From positions 30,713-94,712 of the forward strand of contig JBATTK010000110.1 in assembly GCA_049670505.1 (NCBI GenBank): 64,000 nt of DNA. The letters run 5' to 3'. The translations under genes were made by a program, and so were the position numbers. This stretch comes from JBATTK01 sp049670505 (GTDB lineage Bacteria; Bacteroidota; Bacteroidia; Flavobacteriales; Flavobacteriaceae). Shown here piece by piece: positions 33,271-42,223 of this stretch (positions within the stretch are counted from its first letter, which is position 1; each line of letters starts with the position of its first letter). The notes under the pieces are model-generated. The model saw nothing but the letters and a program-made list of their open reading frames with translations, was not told the origin of the DNA and did not search any database.

Positions 33271-36200
33271 TGTATTGCTTTTTTCTGTTCAATGGCAATT
33301 CTACATAAAAGGTAGTGCCTTTGCCTACCTCGCTTTTAAACCTGACCGTACCTCCCATGAGTTCGGTATACTGTTTTACAATATGCAATCCCAAGCCGGT
33401 GCCTTGTATGTTAACTGCATTTTTGGCACGGAAAAACCGGCCGAACAGGTTCTCTTGCTCTGCTTTTGGGATACCCATCCCTTGATCGGCCACCATGAGG
33501 GACAATGTTTCTCCCTTTTGGGAAATATTCACTTTAATATCTTTGTTTTCATCAGAATACTTAATGGCATTGGACACCAAATTAATAAGGATATGACGCA
33601 TTAATTTAGGGTCTAAGAAAACCTCGATAACAGGAACATCATGCTGTAGGGTAATGGTTTGATTATCTTTCTTGCTGGTTTCAATTTCTTCAATCAACGA
33701 TTTGGAGAGCTGTACCAGATCAAAATGCTCCGGTTGGAATTCCACTTTACCTTCTTCCAACTTGCTCAATGATAGGAAATCATTGAGAATGACCACCAGA
33801 TTGCGCACATTGGTTTTGATCTGCCTTATATATTTTTCTCTTTTTTCTTCCTTGCCCGGTTCATTCTGTTTTCCTATTAAGATGGCCGAGGAAAGAATGG
33901 CGCTCAGGGGTGTTCTAAATTCATGGGAGGCCATAGAAATGAAACGGGATTTTAGTTCATTAAGCTCTTTTTCCCGTTGTAGGGTGTAACGTATTTCTTG
34001 TTCTACCAGTTTTTGTTGGGTAATATTACTATAAACGAACAGTGCCCATGTAACGTTTTCATCGGCATATAAGGGGGTGGAATTTACCGAATAACTGTTC
34101 TTACCGTATTCAATCTCAAATGAGAGATGATTTCCGGCCAACGTTTTTTGGACGTCCTCTTTTATTTTTTCCTTCCGTTTCCTGGAAAGGATAGGTATAC
34201 TGTCTATGCTTTTACCCTTAAAATCCCTTTTCTTCAAATCGATCCGATTGAGTTCTTCCCCTTCGATATAAACAAACTCCATATTTGCATTGAAAACAAT
34301 AATCACCCCTTTGGGAAAGTTTTGCGCTATAGCGGCAAATAGGGCTTGGCTTGCCATAGCCCTATTTTCTGCTGCTTTGGTTACTTGTATCTGGTCTTCC
34401 AAACTTAGATTGGTCTCCACAAGTTTTTGTACCGTGGTCATCACCTCATTGGTCCGTTCCTTTACTTTATCTTCTAGGTTCAGGGTATATTCTTCTAGCT
34501 GTTCTCTCTTTTTTTGCAGCTTTATTTTGGCATTGTACCGCTCAATGGCCACACTCGTCAATTGGATCATGTCGGTGATTATTTCCATTTCCGTTTCCCG
34601 AGGTTTCCGTACATGGTCACAGTATATGGCGAAAGTACCCAACACCTCCTCTGCAGAAGACAGAATGGGGAAGGACCAGCAGGCTTTTAAGCCATTATCC
34701 AAGGCCAATTCCTTATAATTTTCCCATTGGGGGTCATGGATAATGTCCTCAACGATCACCTCTTTTTTTAAAAAAGCCGTTGTACCACAAGATCCTACAT
34801 TAGGGCCTATTTTAACCTCTTCCAGATGAGCAATGAAAGCCTTGGGCAAATGGGGCGCCACTAATTTGTACAATGTTCCCTTTTCTTCATTTAATAATAG
34901 AATAGAGGCCATGCACTTTTCAACATGCCCCTCAACCGCTTTTACAATCTGGTTTCCTATATGATCTAAAGGCCTATCCCGGGTAATAAGTTCCAGTATT
35001 TTCCGTATTTGATCCTTACGGAGCTCCTCATTTTTCCTAGCGGTAACATCATTTTGGACCCCAATAAAATGGGTCAGTTCCCCAGTGTCATCGCGTATGG
35101 GTGTTATGGTAAACTCATTCCAAAACATGGAACCGTCCTTCCTATAATTACGCAATACTACCCTACAAGGACGGCGTTCTTCAATGGCCTTTCTAATAGT
35201 TTGAATCTCTTTCTGGTCCCTATCGTCGTTTTGTAAAAACCTACAGTTTTTCCCCAATACTTCACTCCCTTCATAACCGGTCATCCGGTTGAAGGAATCA
35301 TTACTGTAAATAATGGGAAGATCGAGCAATTTGGCATCCACTATAAGAATGCCGTTACCGGCCGCTTCCAAGGCCCTGTTCCTAATGTTCAATACTCGTT
35401 GTACGGCCTTGGTTTTGGTGATATCCCGAGCGACCGCTAAAATTTTATCTTTCTCAAAAGGAACAAAACGAGATTCAAAATCCACCAGCCTGTCCATACT
35501 TGGGACCGTGGTTTCCAAGATGGCCATGGTTTTGGTACGATGGACTTTTTCCAAGGTTTCCAGAATTTGCCCACTTACGTTGTCCGGTAATATCTCCTTT
35601 ACGTTCTTGCCGATAAGATTTTCTTTAGGGGCTATGAGAAGTGAAGTATCTGAAGCCTGTATTTCTACAATATTCCCCTTAATATCGTATACAAAAATCT
35701 GATCTGGGATAGCTTCTAAAATCGTCCGGGTTTTAGCCTCGCTGTCCCTTAGCTCCCGTTCCGCTTTTTTCTGCTCGGTGATGTCCACACCTGAGCTCAG
35801 GACTGCCACGGCATTGCCTTCGTCATCTTTTAGTACCGAATTGCGCCATCGTATAAGTTTCCTACGCTTCCCACGGGTCAAAACAATGTTTTCATAAAAA
35901 TCGGGAGGGTCCAGGGTGCCGGATAATACCTGATCAAGCAATAAGGACAGTTCTTTTACATCCTTTTTTGGGATAAAGTTGTCAAACCAGTTTTTGCCTT
36001 CAATTTTGTTCCGCGGATAACCCAACACCTCACACCCTTTTTGATTGATCAACTCAATTTTATGTGCTGCATTGATGACCAAAAATATGGAGGCCGCGGT
36101 ATCCAAATATTTTTGTAGCATTTCTTTCTCTTTCTCAAGGGCAAAGGCCGCCTGCTTATTGGCCGTAATGTCCCTTACGATGGTGAGGATACTGTGATTG

Positions 36201-37309
36201 TTCAAAGGCACCATACGGGATTCATAGTAGATTCTACCATATGGCCTTTCCATAACATATTCCACCATCTGCAACTTCTTACTTTTGATGGTCTTTTTGT
36301 GGGCCCCTTTAAAAAGCCTGTAGATGTGCGTAGGGAATATATCCTTCATATTGCTACCCATGATTTTTTGCTTCTGCATGGGCAGTCTTTCCGGTTCAGG
36401 AGCGTGTAGATCTATAAAATTACCCTTATAGTCCTGTACAAACATCATGTCCGGGATAGCCTTTAGCAAGGCCTTGTTTTGGGCCACGTTAAACCTCAGT
36501 TCTTCTCCTAAGGTCATCTGTTCTGTCATATCTTGTAAAAATCCTTCAATGGCCAAGATTTTGGAATCTTTGTCTAGAATTCCTTCCCCATGTTCCCAAA
36601 TATATTTTATGGCACCTTCCTTGTCCTTTATTCTATATTGAATGTTGAATGCCCTCTTTTCCTTCAACGCCTCTTGTGTGGTATTCCAAACGTATTCACG
36701 GTCCGCCTCCAAAATGATTTTTCCTAGACTTGTTTCCTTATCTATAAATGCTTTGGAATCGTAACCGGTGATATGGAGGCATCCCTTGTCAATATACTCC
36801 ATGGTCCAGTCCCGATCATTTTTACAACGGTAAACAACACCCTCCAGGCTTTCGATCAAAGCATTGTATTTTTTACTGTCCATATGGGGAGCCTTATCCA
36901 CTTTTTTTAGATCTTCACCGGCCTTTTCAGATGTACTTCTTTCGGCCATAAAAACTATGGTTATGGGCTTATCGTCTATCCAGGTAGGGCTTAAGTTGAT
37001 GTTTAACGGGATGGGGGCACCATTTTTTTTAAGCCCCCACATTTCTTTTTCCTTGCCCGCCCATCTTTTTTTTAATCGTTCTGTATTTTCTTTTGAGTGG
37101 ACTTCAAACAGTTCCCCGATACCTTCGGGAAACAGATGCTTGATTTTCGCTTGTATCAATTCCCCTTTTTTATAACCGAATATAATTTCCCCCCTTGGAT
37201 TGGCCTTTAGGACCGTACCTTGGTCATCAACCACAACAATCCCTTCCCTGGAGACCTCAAACATGCGTTGAAACAATTGCTCATCTTTTAGTACGTCTTC
37301 CATATCCAT
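33248..37309 (-). CDS. Multi-PAS/LOV/GAF hybrid sensor histidine kinase
   Basis: 1353 residues, no membrane helix, so soluble. At least six PAS-like domains lie in series: about 10-130, 145-265, 275-385, 400-515, 525-635 and 645-760, with another near 990-1100. The 645-760 domain is a canonical LOV domain: GKNCRFLQ with C689, RNYRKDGSMFWNEF and THFIGVQNDVT supply the FMN-binding Asn/Gln residues and the adduct-forming Cys. A GAF domain (about 780-925) and a coiled coil (about 930-980) follow. The kinase core has the H-box SHEFRTPLS (H1129), N-box NLVSNAIKYS, G1 DQGMGI and G2 GTGLGL. The gene overlaps the response regulator. Likely input: blue light and/or redox-linked ligands. Confidence 0.92.
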   Translation of the reverse strand: MDMEDVLKDEQLFQRMFEVSREGIVVVDDQGTVLKANPRGEIIFGYKKGELIQAKIKHLFPEGIGELFEVHSKENTERLKKRWAGKEKEMWGLKKNGAPIPLNINLSPTWIDDKPITIVFMAERSTSEKAGEDLKKVDKAPHMDSKKYNALIESLEGVVYRCKNDRDWTMEYIDKGCLHITGYDSKAFIDKETSLGKIILEADREYVWNTTQEALKEKRAFNIQYRIKDKEGAIKYIWEHGEGILDKDSKILAIEGFLQDMTEQMTLGEELRFNVAQNKALLKAIPDMMFVQDYKGNFIDLHAPEPERLPMQKQKIMGSNMKDIFPTHIYRLFKGAHKKTIKSKKLQMVEYVMERPYGRIYYESRMVPLNNHSILTIVRDITANKQAAFALEKEKEMLQKYLDTAASIFLVINAAHKIELINQKGCEVLGYPRNKIEGKNWFDNFIPKKDVKELSLLLDQVLSGTLDPPDFYENIVLTRGKRRKLIRWRNSVLKDDEGNAVAVLSSGVDITEQKKAERELRDSEAKTRTILEAIPDQIFVYDIKGNIVEIQASDTSLLIAPKENLIGKNVKEILPDNVSGQILETLEKVHRTKTMAILETTVPSMDRLVDFESRFVPFEKDKILAVARDITKTKAVQRVLNIRNRALEAAGNGILIVDAKLLDLPIIYSNDSFNRMTGYEGSEVLGKNCRFLQNDDRDQKEIQTIRKAIEERRPCRVVLRNYRKDGSMFWNEFTITPIRDDTGELTHFIGVQNDVTARKNEELRKDQIRKILELITRDRPLDHIGNQIVKAVEGHVEKCMASILLLNEEKGTLYKLVAPHLPKAFIAHLEEVKIGPNVGSCGTTAFLKKEVIVEDIIHDPQWENYKELALDNGLKACWSFPILSSAEEVLGTFAIYCDHVRKPRETEMEIITDMIQLTSVAIERYNAKIKLQKKREQLEEYTLNLEDKVKERTNEVMTTVQKLVETNLSLEDQIQVTKAAENRAMASQALFAAIAQNFPKGVIIVFNANMEFVYIEGEELNRIDLKKRDFKGKSIDSIPILSRKRKEKIKEDVQKTLAGNHLSFEIEYGKNSYSVNSTPLYADENVTWALFVYSNITQQKLVEQEIRYTLQREKELNELKSRFISMASHEFRTPLSAILSSAILIGKQNEPGKEEKREKYIRQIKTNVRNLVVILNDFLSLSKLEEGKVEFQPEHFDLVQLSKSLIEEIETSKKDNQTITLQHDVPVIEVFLDPKLMRHILINLVSNAIKYSDENKDIKVNISQKGETLSLMVADQGMGIPKAEQENLFGRFFRAKNAVNIQGTGLGLHIVKQYTELMGGTVRFKSEVGKGTTFYVELPLNRKKQYNEKNTNY

Positions 37310-37364
37310 TTTGCTATATCATCTATATTATTAAGTTTCACCGGATATTGTTCAACCGTTCCGT

Positions 37365-38420
37365 CTATAACTCATTAACGTCCATCCTTCGTAATTTAGG
37401 CAGTGAGCCAGGATAGTTTGTTTGTATAAATGCCACTAGTTCCTCCCGCACAAAACATCGGAGATCCCAAGCATTTGTGGCGTTCTTCACGCTAAAGGAT
37501 GCCCTGATCTCCATAGCGCGATTATCGGTATCCGTGACCAAAAGTTCCGCGATATTCCCGTCCCATAATGGATTCCCGTTTAAAATAGCGAACAATTTTG
37601 TTCTCAGTTCATTAACGGGAAATGAATAATCCAAATAAAAAAAAACGCTGCCTATGAGTTCCCTCGATTTAAAGGTCCAGTTTACAAAAGGCTTTTCATT
37701 AAAATAATTCAAAGGCAATACCAGCCTACGCCAATCCCAGGTTCGCACCACCACATAGGTAAGGGCCACATCTTCCACATTCCCAAATTCCCCCTCAATG
37801 ACCACTTCATCGTCTATTTTAATGGGTTGGGTAAAGGCAAGTTGAAAGCCCGTAATCAAATTGGCTATGGATTTTTGGGCCGCCACTCCAATTATAATCC
37901 CCAAGATTCCGGCCGAGGTAAGAATGGTCCTGCCCAATTCCTGGGCCGCGGGAATGTTCCATAGAATAGATGCAATGGTCAGGGTAATAATGACCACGAC
38001 CACAATGCTTTTAATGAACCGCAACTGGGTAATCGCTTTCCGATCCTTTGCCCTATTCTGGTGACCTACGATCTGAAATTTTTCTTTTACAACTTCTTCC
38101 AGACAGCGTAAAAAAGCAATCAGGATCCAAGCAAAGTTGATGATAATCAGGACCTCCATAAGCTTGTGCCAAAAAAAGCCCAATCCAAAATAGGGGAGGA
38201 CCGGATACAGGAATAACAGCGGAATAAAAATATATAAGGGATTCTTTAGCCGTTTCAGCAGTTCATTCTTAAACAGGGTAGGTTTCCTATGGTTATAGAA
38301 CCGTAAAACGGCAAAAATGGTCCAACTTAGGAAGATACCGGCCAGTATTGAAATTGCAGGAACAATAAGATATGCCAACCAGGATTCTTTTCCCAATAAT
38401 TTTGAGGTCAGAGTGTCCAT
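37365..38420 (-). CDS. MscS-family mechanosensitive channel
   Basis: 351 residues: membrane helices near 15-37, 55-72, 80-100, 135-155 and the pore helix TM3 (about 160-190: TILTSAGILGIIIGVAAQKSIANLITGFQLAFTQP). The MscS beta domain follows: IKIDDEVVIEGEFGNVEDVALTYVVVRTWDWRRLVLPLNYFNEKPFVNW. The C-terminal alpha/beta cage is short. It releases solutes on hypo-osmotic shock. It lies 55 bp upstream of the kinase gene and is preceded by a dyad promoter, so channel, kinase and regulator probably form one autoregulated operon. Confidence 0.9.
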   Translation of the reverse strand: MDTLTSKLLGKESWLAYLIVPAISILAGIFLSWTIFAVLRFYNHRKPTLFKNELLKRLKNPLYIFIPLLFLYPVLPYFGLGFFWHKLMEVLIIINFAWILIAFLRCLEEVVKEKFQIVGHQNRAKDRKAITQLRFIKSIVVVVIITLTIASILWNIPAAQELGRTILTSAGILGIIIGVAAQKSIANLITGFQLAFTQPIKIDDEVVIEGEFGNVEDVALTYVVVRTWDWRRLVLPLNYFNEKPFVNWTFKSRELIGSVFFYLDYSFPVNELRTKLFAILNGNPLWDGNIAELLVTDTDNRAMEIRASFSVKNATNAWDLRCFVREELVAFIQTNYPGSLPKLRRMDVNEL

Positions 38421-38431
38421 GTATTTTTTTA

Positions 38432-38476
38432 TAAAAGTAGCACTGTAGACCCTGCTTAAAAATGACCTACGTCATG
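38432..38476 (-). promoter_or_regulatory. Dyad promoter of the MscS-kinase-regulator operon
   Basis: AATGACCTACGTCATG contains TGA-N6-TCA (38463-38474); TACTTTTA (7 of 8) begins at 38439 on the minus strand, 35 bp away. This is the possible autoregulation site. Confidence 0.7.
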
Positions 38477-38539
38477 TAATACTTTCTTATACAATATAGT
38501 AGTAATAGTTTCCGTGCCGGCTATTAAAAAAAGATCTGC

Positions 38540-38584
38540 CCTGATATAGGTCATTCCACTAGGAAATCCTCGTCCGTAGTTTTG
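38540..38584 (+). promoter_or_regulatory. Dyad promoter of the peroxiredoxin-YceI genes
   Basis: CTGATATAGGTCATT (TGA-N6-TCA at 38542-38553); TAGTTTTG, a full -7 match, at 38577-38584, 35 bp on. Back to back with the 38432-38476 promoter. Confidence 0.8.
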
Positions 38585-38633
38585 TTCCAACGATGATTGA
38601 AACGATTTTAGAAACTATTAAAACCAAGTAAGG

Positions 38634-39365
38634 ATGAATACATTAGTAACAGAAGTACAGCAACAACCGACCCCAATGCCCAGAATAGGAGACAGTGCGC
38701 CAAAGTTTAAGGCGATCACCACCCAGGGCCCTATAGATTTCCCCAATGATTATGTAGGACAATGGGTTATTCTCTTTAGCCACCCGGCCGAGTTTACACC
38801 CGTATGCACCTCTGAGTTCATGACCTTCGCCAAATTGGAGGAAAAGTTTAATAGCGCAAACTGTAAATTGGTGGGTCTCTCCATAGATGGACTTTACAGC
38901 CATATTGCCTGGTTGCGTACGATCAAGGACAAGATTAAGTTCAAGGACATGGAAAATATAGAGGTCAAGTTTCCATTGATCGAGGATATTACAATGAACG
39001 TAGCCAAAAAGTACGGGATGATACAGCCGGGAGAAAGTGAAACGCAGGCGGTGAGAGCGGTTTTCTTTATAGACCCCAAGGGTATCATTAGGGCAATCAT
39101 CTATTACCCCTTGAGTTTGGGAAGGAATTTTGATGAAATATACAGAGCATTGATCGCCATGCAGACCGCGGATGTATTTTCCGTGGCAACGCCCGCTGAC
39201 TGGAACCCTGGAGATGATGTAATCGTTCCACCGGCAGGATCTTGTGGAACGGCCGAAGAACGAGTAGCCGGAACGGATGGGGAGATGGTATGTGGGGATT
39301 GGTTCTTCTGTACGCAAAAATTGGACAAGGAAAAAGTGATGGACACTATACGCAAGGATCAGTAG
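38634..39365 (+). CDS. Prx6-type peroxiredoxin
   Basis: 243 residues. Peroxidatic Cys58 sits in HPAEFTPVCTSEF. The C-terminal dimerisation domain is that of the Prx6/archaeal group, with RAVFFIDPKGIIRAIIYYPLSLGRNFDEIYRAL and additional Cys at 204, 220 and 226 (PAGSCGTAEER..., GEMVCGDWFFCTQKL), the last matching the resolving-Cys region of archaeal enzymes. No signal peptide. It reduces H2O2, organic peroxides or peroxynitrite in the cytoplasm. Driven by a dyad promoter at 38540-38584; YceI follows 23 bp later. Confidence 0.92.
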   Translation: MNTLVTEVQQQPTPMPRIGDSAPKFKAITTQGPIDFPNDYVGQWVILFSHPAEFTPVCTSEFMTFAKLEEKFNSANCKLVGLSIDGLYSHIAWLRTIKDKIKFKDMENIEVKFPLIEDITMNVAKKYGMIQPGESETQAVRAVFFIDPKGIIRAIIYYPLSLGRNFDEIYRALIAMQTADVFSVATPADWNPGDDVIVPPAGSCGTAEERVAGTDGEMVCGDWFFCTQKLDKEKVMDTIRKDQ

Positions 39366-39388
39366 TTCTGGCCATAAAAACAGATATG

Positions 39389-40018
39389 ATGAAACTATTC
39401 ATGAAATGGACAGGGTACCTTCTCTTTGCCTTGATGATTTTCTCCTGTAACACCACTAGCAAGAAGAATAAGGATGTACGGGGCGATACAAAAATAAACC
39501 AGGAAAATAAAACCTATGTCATAGATACATCTTGGTCGTCCTTATCATGGACGGCCTATAAATTTACCGAAAAGGTAGGTGTAAAAGGTACCTTTGACGA
39601 ATATAGCCTTTTTACAAATAAAGGAGCTAGGTCCATAGAAGGTCTTTTGAAAGGAAATAAAATTACCATAAATACACTTTCGGTAAATTCTGGTGACGGA
39701 GTCAGGGACGCCAAGTTGATCACTTACTTTTTTAAAACTTTTAAGACGGATACCATAAATGGCGAGCTATTGGACGCCAAGAACGGAAAGGGAATTTTGG
39801 CCTTGGAAATGAACTCGATTATCGATACCGTGGATTATACCTATTCCCAAAAAGCGGACACTCTTTTGGTAACCACCGCCATTAATCTATCCTTTTGGGA
39901 AGGAGAAGAGGCCATGAATTCCCTGAACCGGGAATGTTACGAACTTCATATGGGCGCCGACAAGGTTTCCAAACTATGGCCAAATGTGGATATATTAATG
40001 AAACTTTCACTTGATTGA
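39389..40018 (+). CDS. YceI-like lipoprotein
   Basis: 209 residues. I chose the second of two adjacent ATGs (39386 and 39389) because it opens a lipoprotein signal (KWTGYLLFALMIFSCNTTS). A longer frame starting at 39242 runs inside the peroxiredoxin gene and is rejected. The body is a YceI lipocalin-like barrel: TSWSSLSWTAYKFTEKVGVKGTFDEY, INTLSVNSGDGVRDAKLITYFFKTFKTDTINGELL, NLSFWEG. Such barrels bind isoprenoid or amphipathic molecules in the periplasm, sometimes quinones. Cotranscribed with peroxiredoxin. Confidence 0.82.
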   Translation: MKLFMKWTGYLLFALMIFSCNTTSKKNKDVRGDTKINQENKTYVIDTSWSSLSWTAYKFTEKVGVKGTFDEYSLFTNKGARSIEGLLKGNKITINTLSVNSGDGVRDAKLITYFFKTFKTDTINGELLDAKNGKGILALEMNSIIDTVDYTYSQKADTLLVTTAINLSFWEGEEAMNSLNRECYELHMGADKVSKLWPNVDILMKLSLD

Positions 40019-40116
40019 AATTATACCCGTACTGTCGTTATTTTTTGCCATCGGGTTGGTTTAAAAACAGTTTGTAAACATTATAGGGAATACCCGGAGA
40101 TCAAAGAACTACAATG

Positions 40117-40183
40117 CAAAAAGCCCTCAAACCAAAAACTTGTATACATGGACAGTTATAAGTTTTGGAAAAAGGGCTTTTTC
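40117..40183. terminator. Bidirectional terminator between YceI and Hsp20
   Basis: Arms AAAAAGCCCT (40118-40127) and AGGGCTTTTT (40173-40182) with an inner pair CCAAAAACTT/AAGTTTTGG, so A-run and T-run flank the stem on both strands between convergent genes. Confidence 0.75.
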
Positions 40184-40212
40184 AAAAAACCAACTAAATA
40201 CTATGAAAGACG

Positions 40213-40680
40213 TTATGCAATTTCCACTTTCTTAGGCTTTTGTTTTTTTGCCTCTTCTTTTTTGGCAAGTTTAAAGCTCAGTATTCCATTGTCATATTTT
40301 GCTTTGATTTCCTCTTCTATAACGCTTTCCGGTAGTTGCAAGGATCTTTCGAATGAGTTGTAGCTAAATTCCCTACGGGTATAGTCCTCTTCTTTTTCTT
40401 CTTCTGAAGCCGATTTTTCTGCAGAAATGTTAAGGCATCCATTATCTATGGTAACCTCAAAATCTTTTTTGGCAAATCCCGGAGCGGCCAGTTCAATTTC
40501 AAAATTATCATCCATTTCCTTAATGTTCAAGGCAGGTTCCACGGATTTTCCGTTCCAGAAACGGTCAAAGAATGTTCCCTTGTTCCATAGATTATTGTCA
40601 AAGAAGTCATCGAGATCAAAAAAATCCTGTCTTGCTAGACCAAATGGTCTTCTCCTGTTTCTAAATTTTACTAGTGACAT
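40213..40680 (-). CDS. Hsp20/alpha-crystallin small heat-shock protein
   Basis: 155 residues from the ATG complementary to 40678-40680 (MSLVKFRNRRRPFG, the usual family start; an in-frame ATG eight codons upstream is less likely). Alpha-crystallin domain about 48-140: PALNIKEMDDNFEIELAAPGFAKKDFEVTIDNGCLNISAE, YSFNSFERSLQLPESV-like YNSFERSLQLPE, and IKAKYDNGILSFKLAK. A Lys-rich tail ends with the IxI-like KKVEIA. It holds unfolding proteins without ATP. A dyad promoter lies at 40723-40767; HspX in DosR regulons is a parallel. Confidence 0.92.
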   Translation of the reverse strand: MSLVKFRNRRRPFGLARQDFFDLDDFFDNNLWNKGTFFDRFWNGKSVEPALNIKEMDDNFEIELAAPGFAKKDFEVTIDNGCLNISAEKSASEEEKEEDYTRREFSYNSFERSLQLPESVIEEEIKAKYDNGILSFKLAKKEEAKKQKPKKVEIA

Positions 40681-40722
40681 ATTATTATCGTTTAGGTTAA
40701 ACAATTATTTTGTTTCATGTCC

Positions 40723-40767
40723 CGAAATTACAATTCAGACTTTGTCTACAAAATGATGTAGGTCAGG
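40723..40767 (-). promoter_or_regulatory. Dyad promoter of the Hsp20 gene
   Basis: ATGATGTAGGTCAGG contains TGA-N6-TCA (40754-40765); TAATTTCG (7 of 8) begins at 40730 on the minus strand, 35 bp away. Confidence 0.7.
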
Positions 40768-40952
40768 GTAGGTGATTTTATTGGTTTGTTGGTCACAAAT
40801 TCAGGATACGAAATTTTGAAGGAGCATATTGCATGGAATATTGGATCAAAATTCCTAAGCAGTGCATATTGAAAATGTATGGTAAAGTTGAATCTTGGAA
40901 AAACTTCCCAGCGTAAGTATAATTTAAATGAAGTGGATTAATATTCCTTCGA

Positions 40953-42200
40953 TTAGACCTCCTTGCCCTTTAACATTTTGTTCCAGTACAAATAGGGAAG
41001 TATATATTTCTTAAGGATCCAAAGTCTCCAATGCTCTTTGGAAGAGTCCTTGATCAACAGCCATTTCAATTTTGGATCCGGTTTAAATTGCTTTGTATAA
41101 TCAAATTCCGCCAAAACCATTTTACCGTAACCTGTTACAAAAGGGCAAGAGCTATAGCCATCATACATTGCATTGCTCAATTGTTGTTGTTTTAGCAATG
41201 CTAAAATGTTCGCGACCACTACCGGAGCCTGTTTTCTTATGGCCGCACCTGTCTTGGAAGTAGGTACATTGGTAACGTCACCCAAACCGAAGATATTTGT
41301 ATATTTTTTATGTTGTAGGGTATGTGGGTCCACGTCCATCCAACCGGTTTCATCAACCAAAGGGGAGTTTTTTATAAAATCCGGTGGAGTATTGGGCGGC
41401 ACCAGATGTAGCATATCATATTTAATGCCAATAAGCTCTTCATCTTTATGGATATCCAAAGTCGTGGGGTTATGTTCCCTATGATCTTGGCTGACCTGAA
41501 ACCAGGCAATCTGCTTATCACTCTCGATCTTTTTAAGTTCGTAACCAAATTTTATATTTATCCCCTTTCTATCTACTACCTTCATTAGGGTTTCTGCAAT
41601 TTCAGTAACTGCAAAGATAACATCCGAGGTCGTAGCATAGACCACTTTGGTCTTACCCTTTAGGCCGGATCTCTTAAAGTGATCATCCGCGAGGTACATT
41701 ATTTTTTGGGGAGCTCCGCCACATTTATAGGGTTTTGGCGGCTGTGTAAACAGCGCGGTTCCCCCCTTAAAATTCTTAATGACCTCCCAGGTATGTTCCG
41801 GTGAAGTATAATTGCTACAAACCACTCCTTTGTCCATAGCGTCCTGTAGTCCCTGCACACGGGTAGCATCTAACTTTAATCCCGGTGCTACAATAAGATA
41901 TTCATAGGTAATTGACTTGTTTTTTTCAATGGTTACCGTATGCTGTTGGGGGTCTATGGAAATGGCCCTGTCCTTCATCCAATCCGCATTTTTTGGAATG
42001 ACCGATGCCATAGGCCGCTTGGTCTTTGCGTAGTCATAGGTTCCTGCGCCCACCAGAGTCCAAACAGGCTGGTACCAATGTTCTTCCGAGGGTTCTATAA
42101 TACCTACCTGAAGCCTGGGATTTTTTTTAAGCAGGCTGCTGGCGGTCATAATACCGGCCGTTCCTCCCCCGATAATGAGTATTTGATAGCGCGTTTTCAT
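40953..42200 (-). CDS. sqr: Sulfide:quinone oxidoreductase (type II, human SQOR-like)
   Basis: 415 residues. FAD-binding GGGTAGIMTASSLLKK at the N-terminus, and Cys in the three places expected for type II SQR: GVVCSNYTSPE (about 130), KPYKCGGAPQKIMYLADD (about 165) and DGYSSCPFVTGYGKMVLAEFDY (about 355). The second Rossmann segment is GKTKVVYATTSDVIFAV, and GLGDVTNVPTSKTGAAIRKQAP closes the FAD domain. It oxidises sulfide to persulfide and passes electrons to quinone at the inner membrane. It follows the persulfide dioxygenase gene by 23 bp, so product and next enzyme are encoded together. Confidence 0.9.
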   Translation of the reverse strand: MKTRYQILIIGGGTAGIMTASSLLKKNPRLQVGIIEPSEEHWYQPVWTLVGAGTYDYAKTKRPMASVIPKNADWMKDRAISIDPQQHTVTIEKNKSITYEYLIVAPGLKLDATRVQGLQDAMDKGVVCSNYTSPEHTWEVIKNFKGGTALFTQPPKPYKCGGAPQKIMYLADDHFKRSGLKGKTKVVYATTSDVIFAVTEIAETLMKVVDRKGINIKFGYELKKIESDKQIAWFQVSQDHREHNPTTLDIHKDEELIGIKYDMLHLVPPNTPPDFIKNSPLVDETGWMDVDPHTLQHKKYTNIFGLGDVTNVPTSKTGAAIRKQAPVVVANILALLKQQQLSNAMYDGYSSCPFVTGYGKMVLAEFDYTKQFKPDPKLKWLLIKDSSKEHWRLWILKKYILPYLYWNKMLKGKEV

Positions 42201-42223
42201 TTTCCCAATTTTTTGTTAGGATG

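Noticed and set aside
39242..39388. Longer N-terminus for the YceI protein
   Set aside because: It would run through the peroxiredoxin gene in another frame and lose the lipoprotein signal; the ATG at 39389 fits better.
40148..40363. 71-codon frame opposite the Hsp20 gene
   Set aside because: Antisense to the Hsp20 coding sequence and its terminator; no conserved features.
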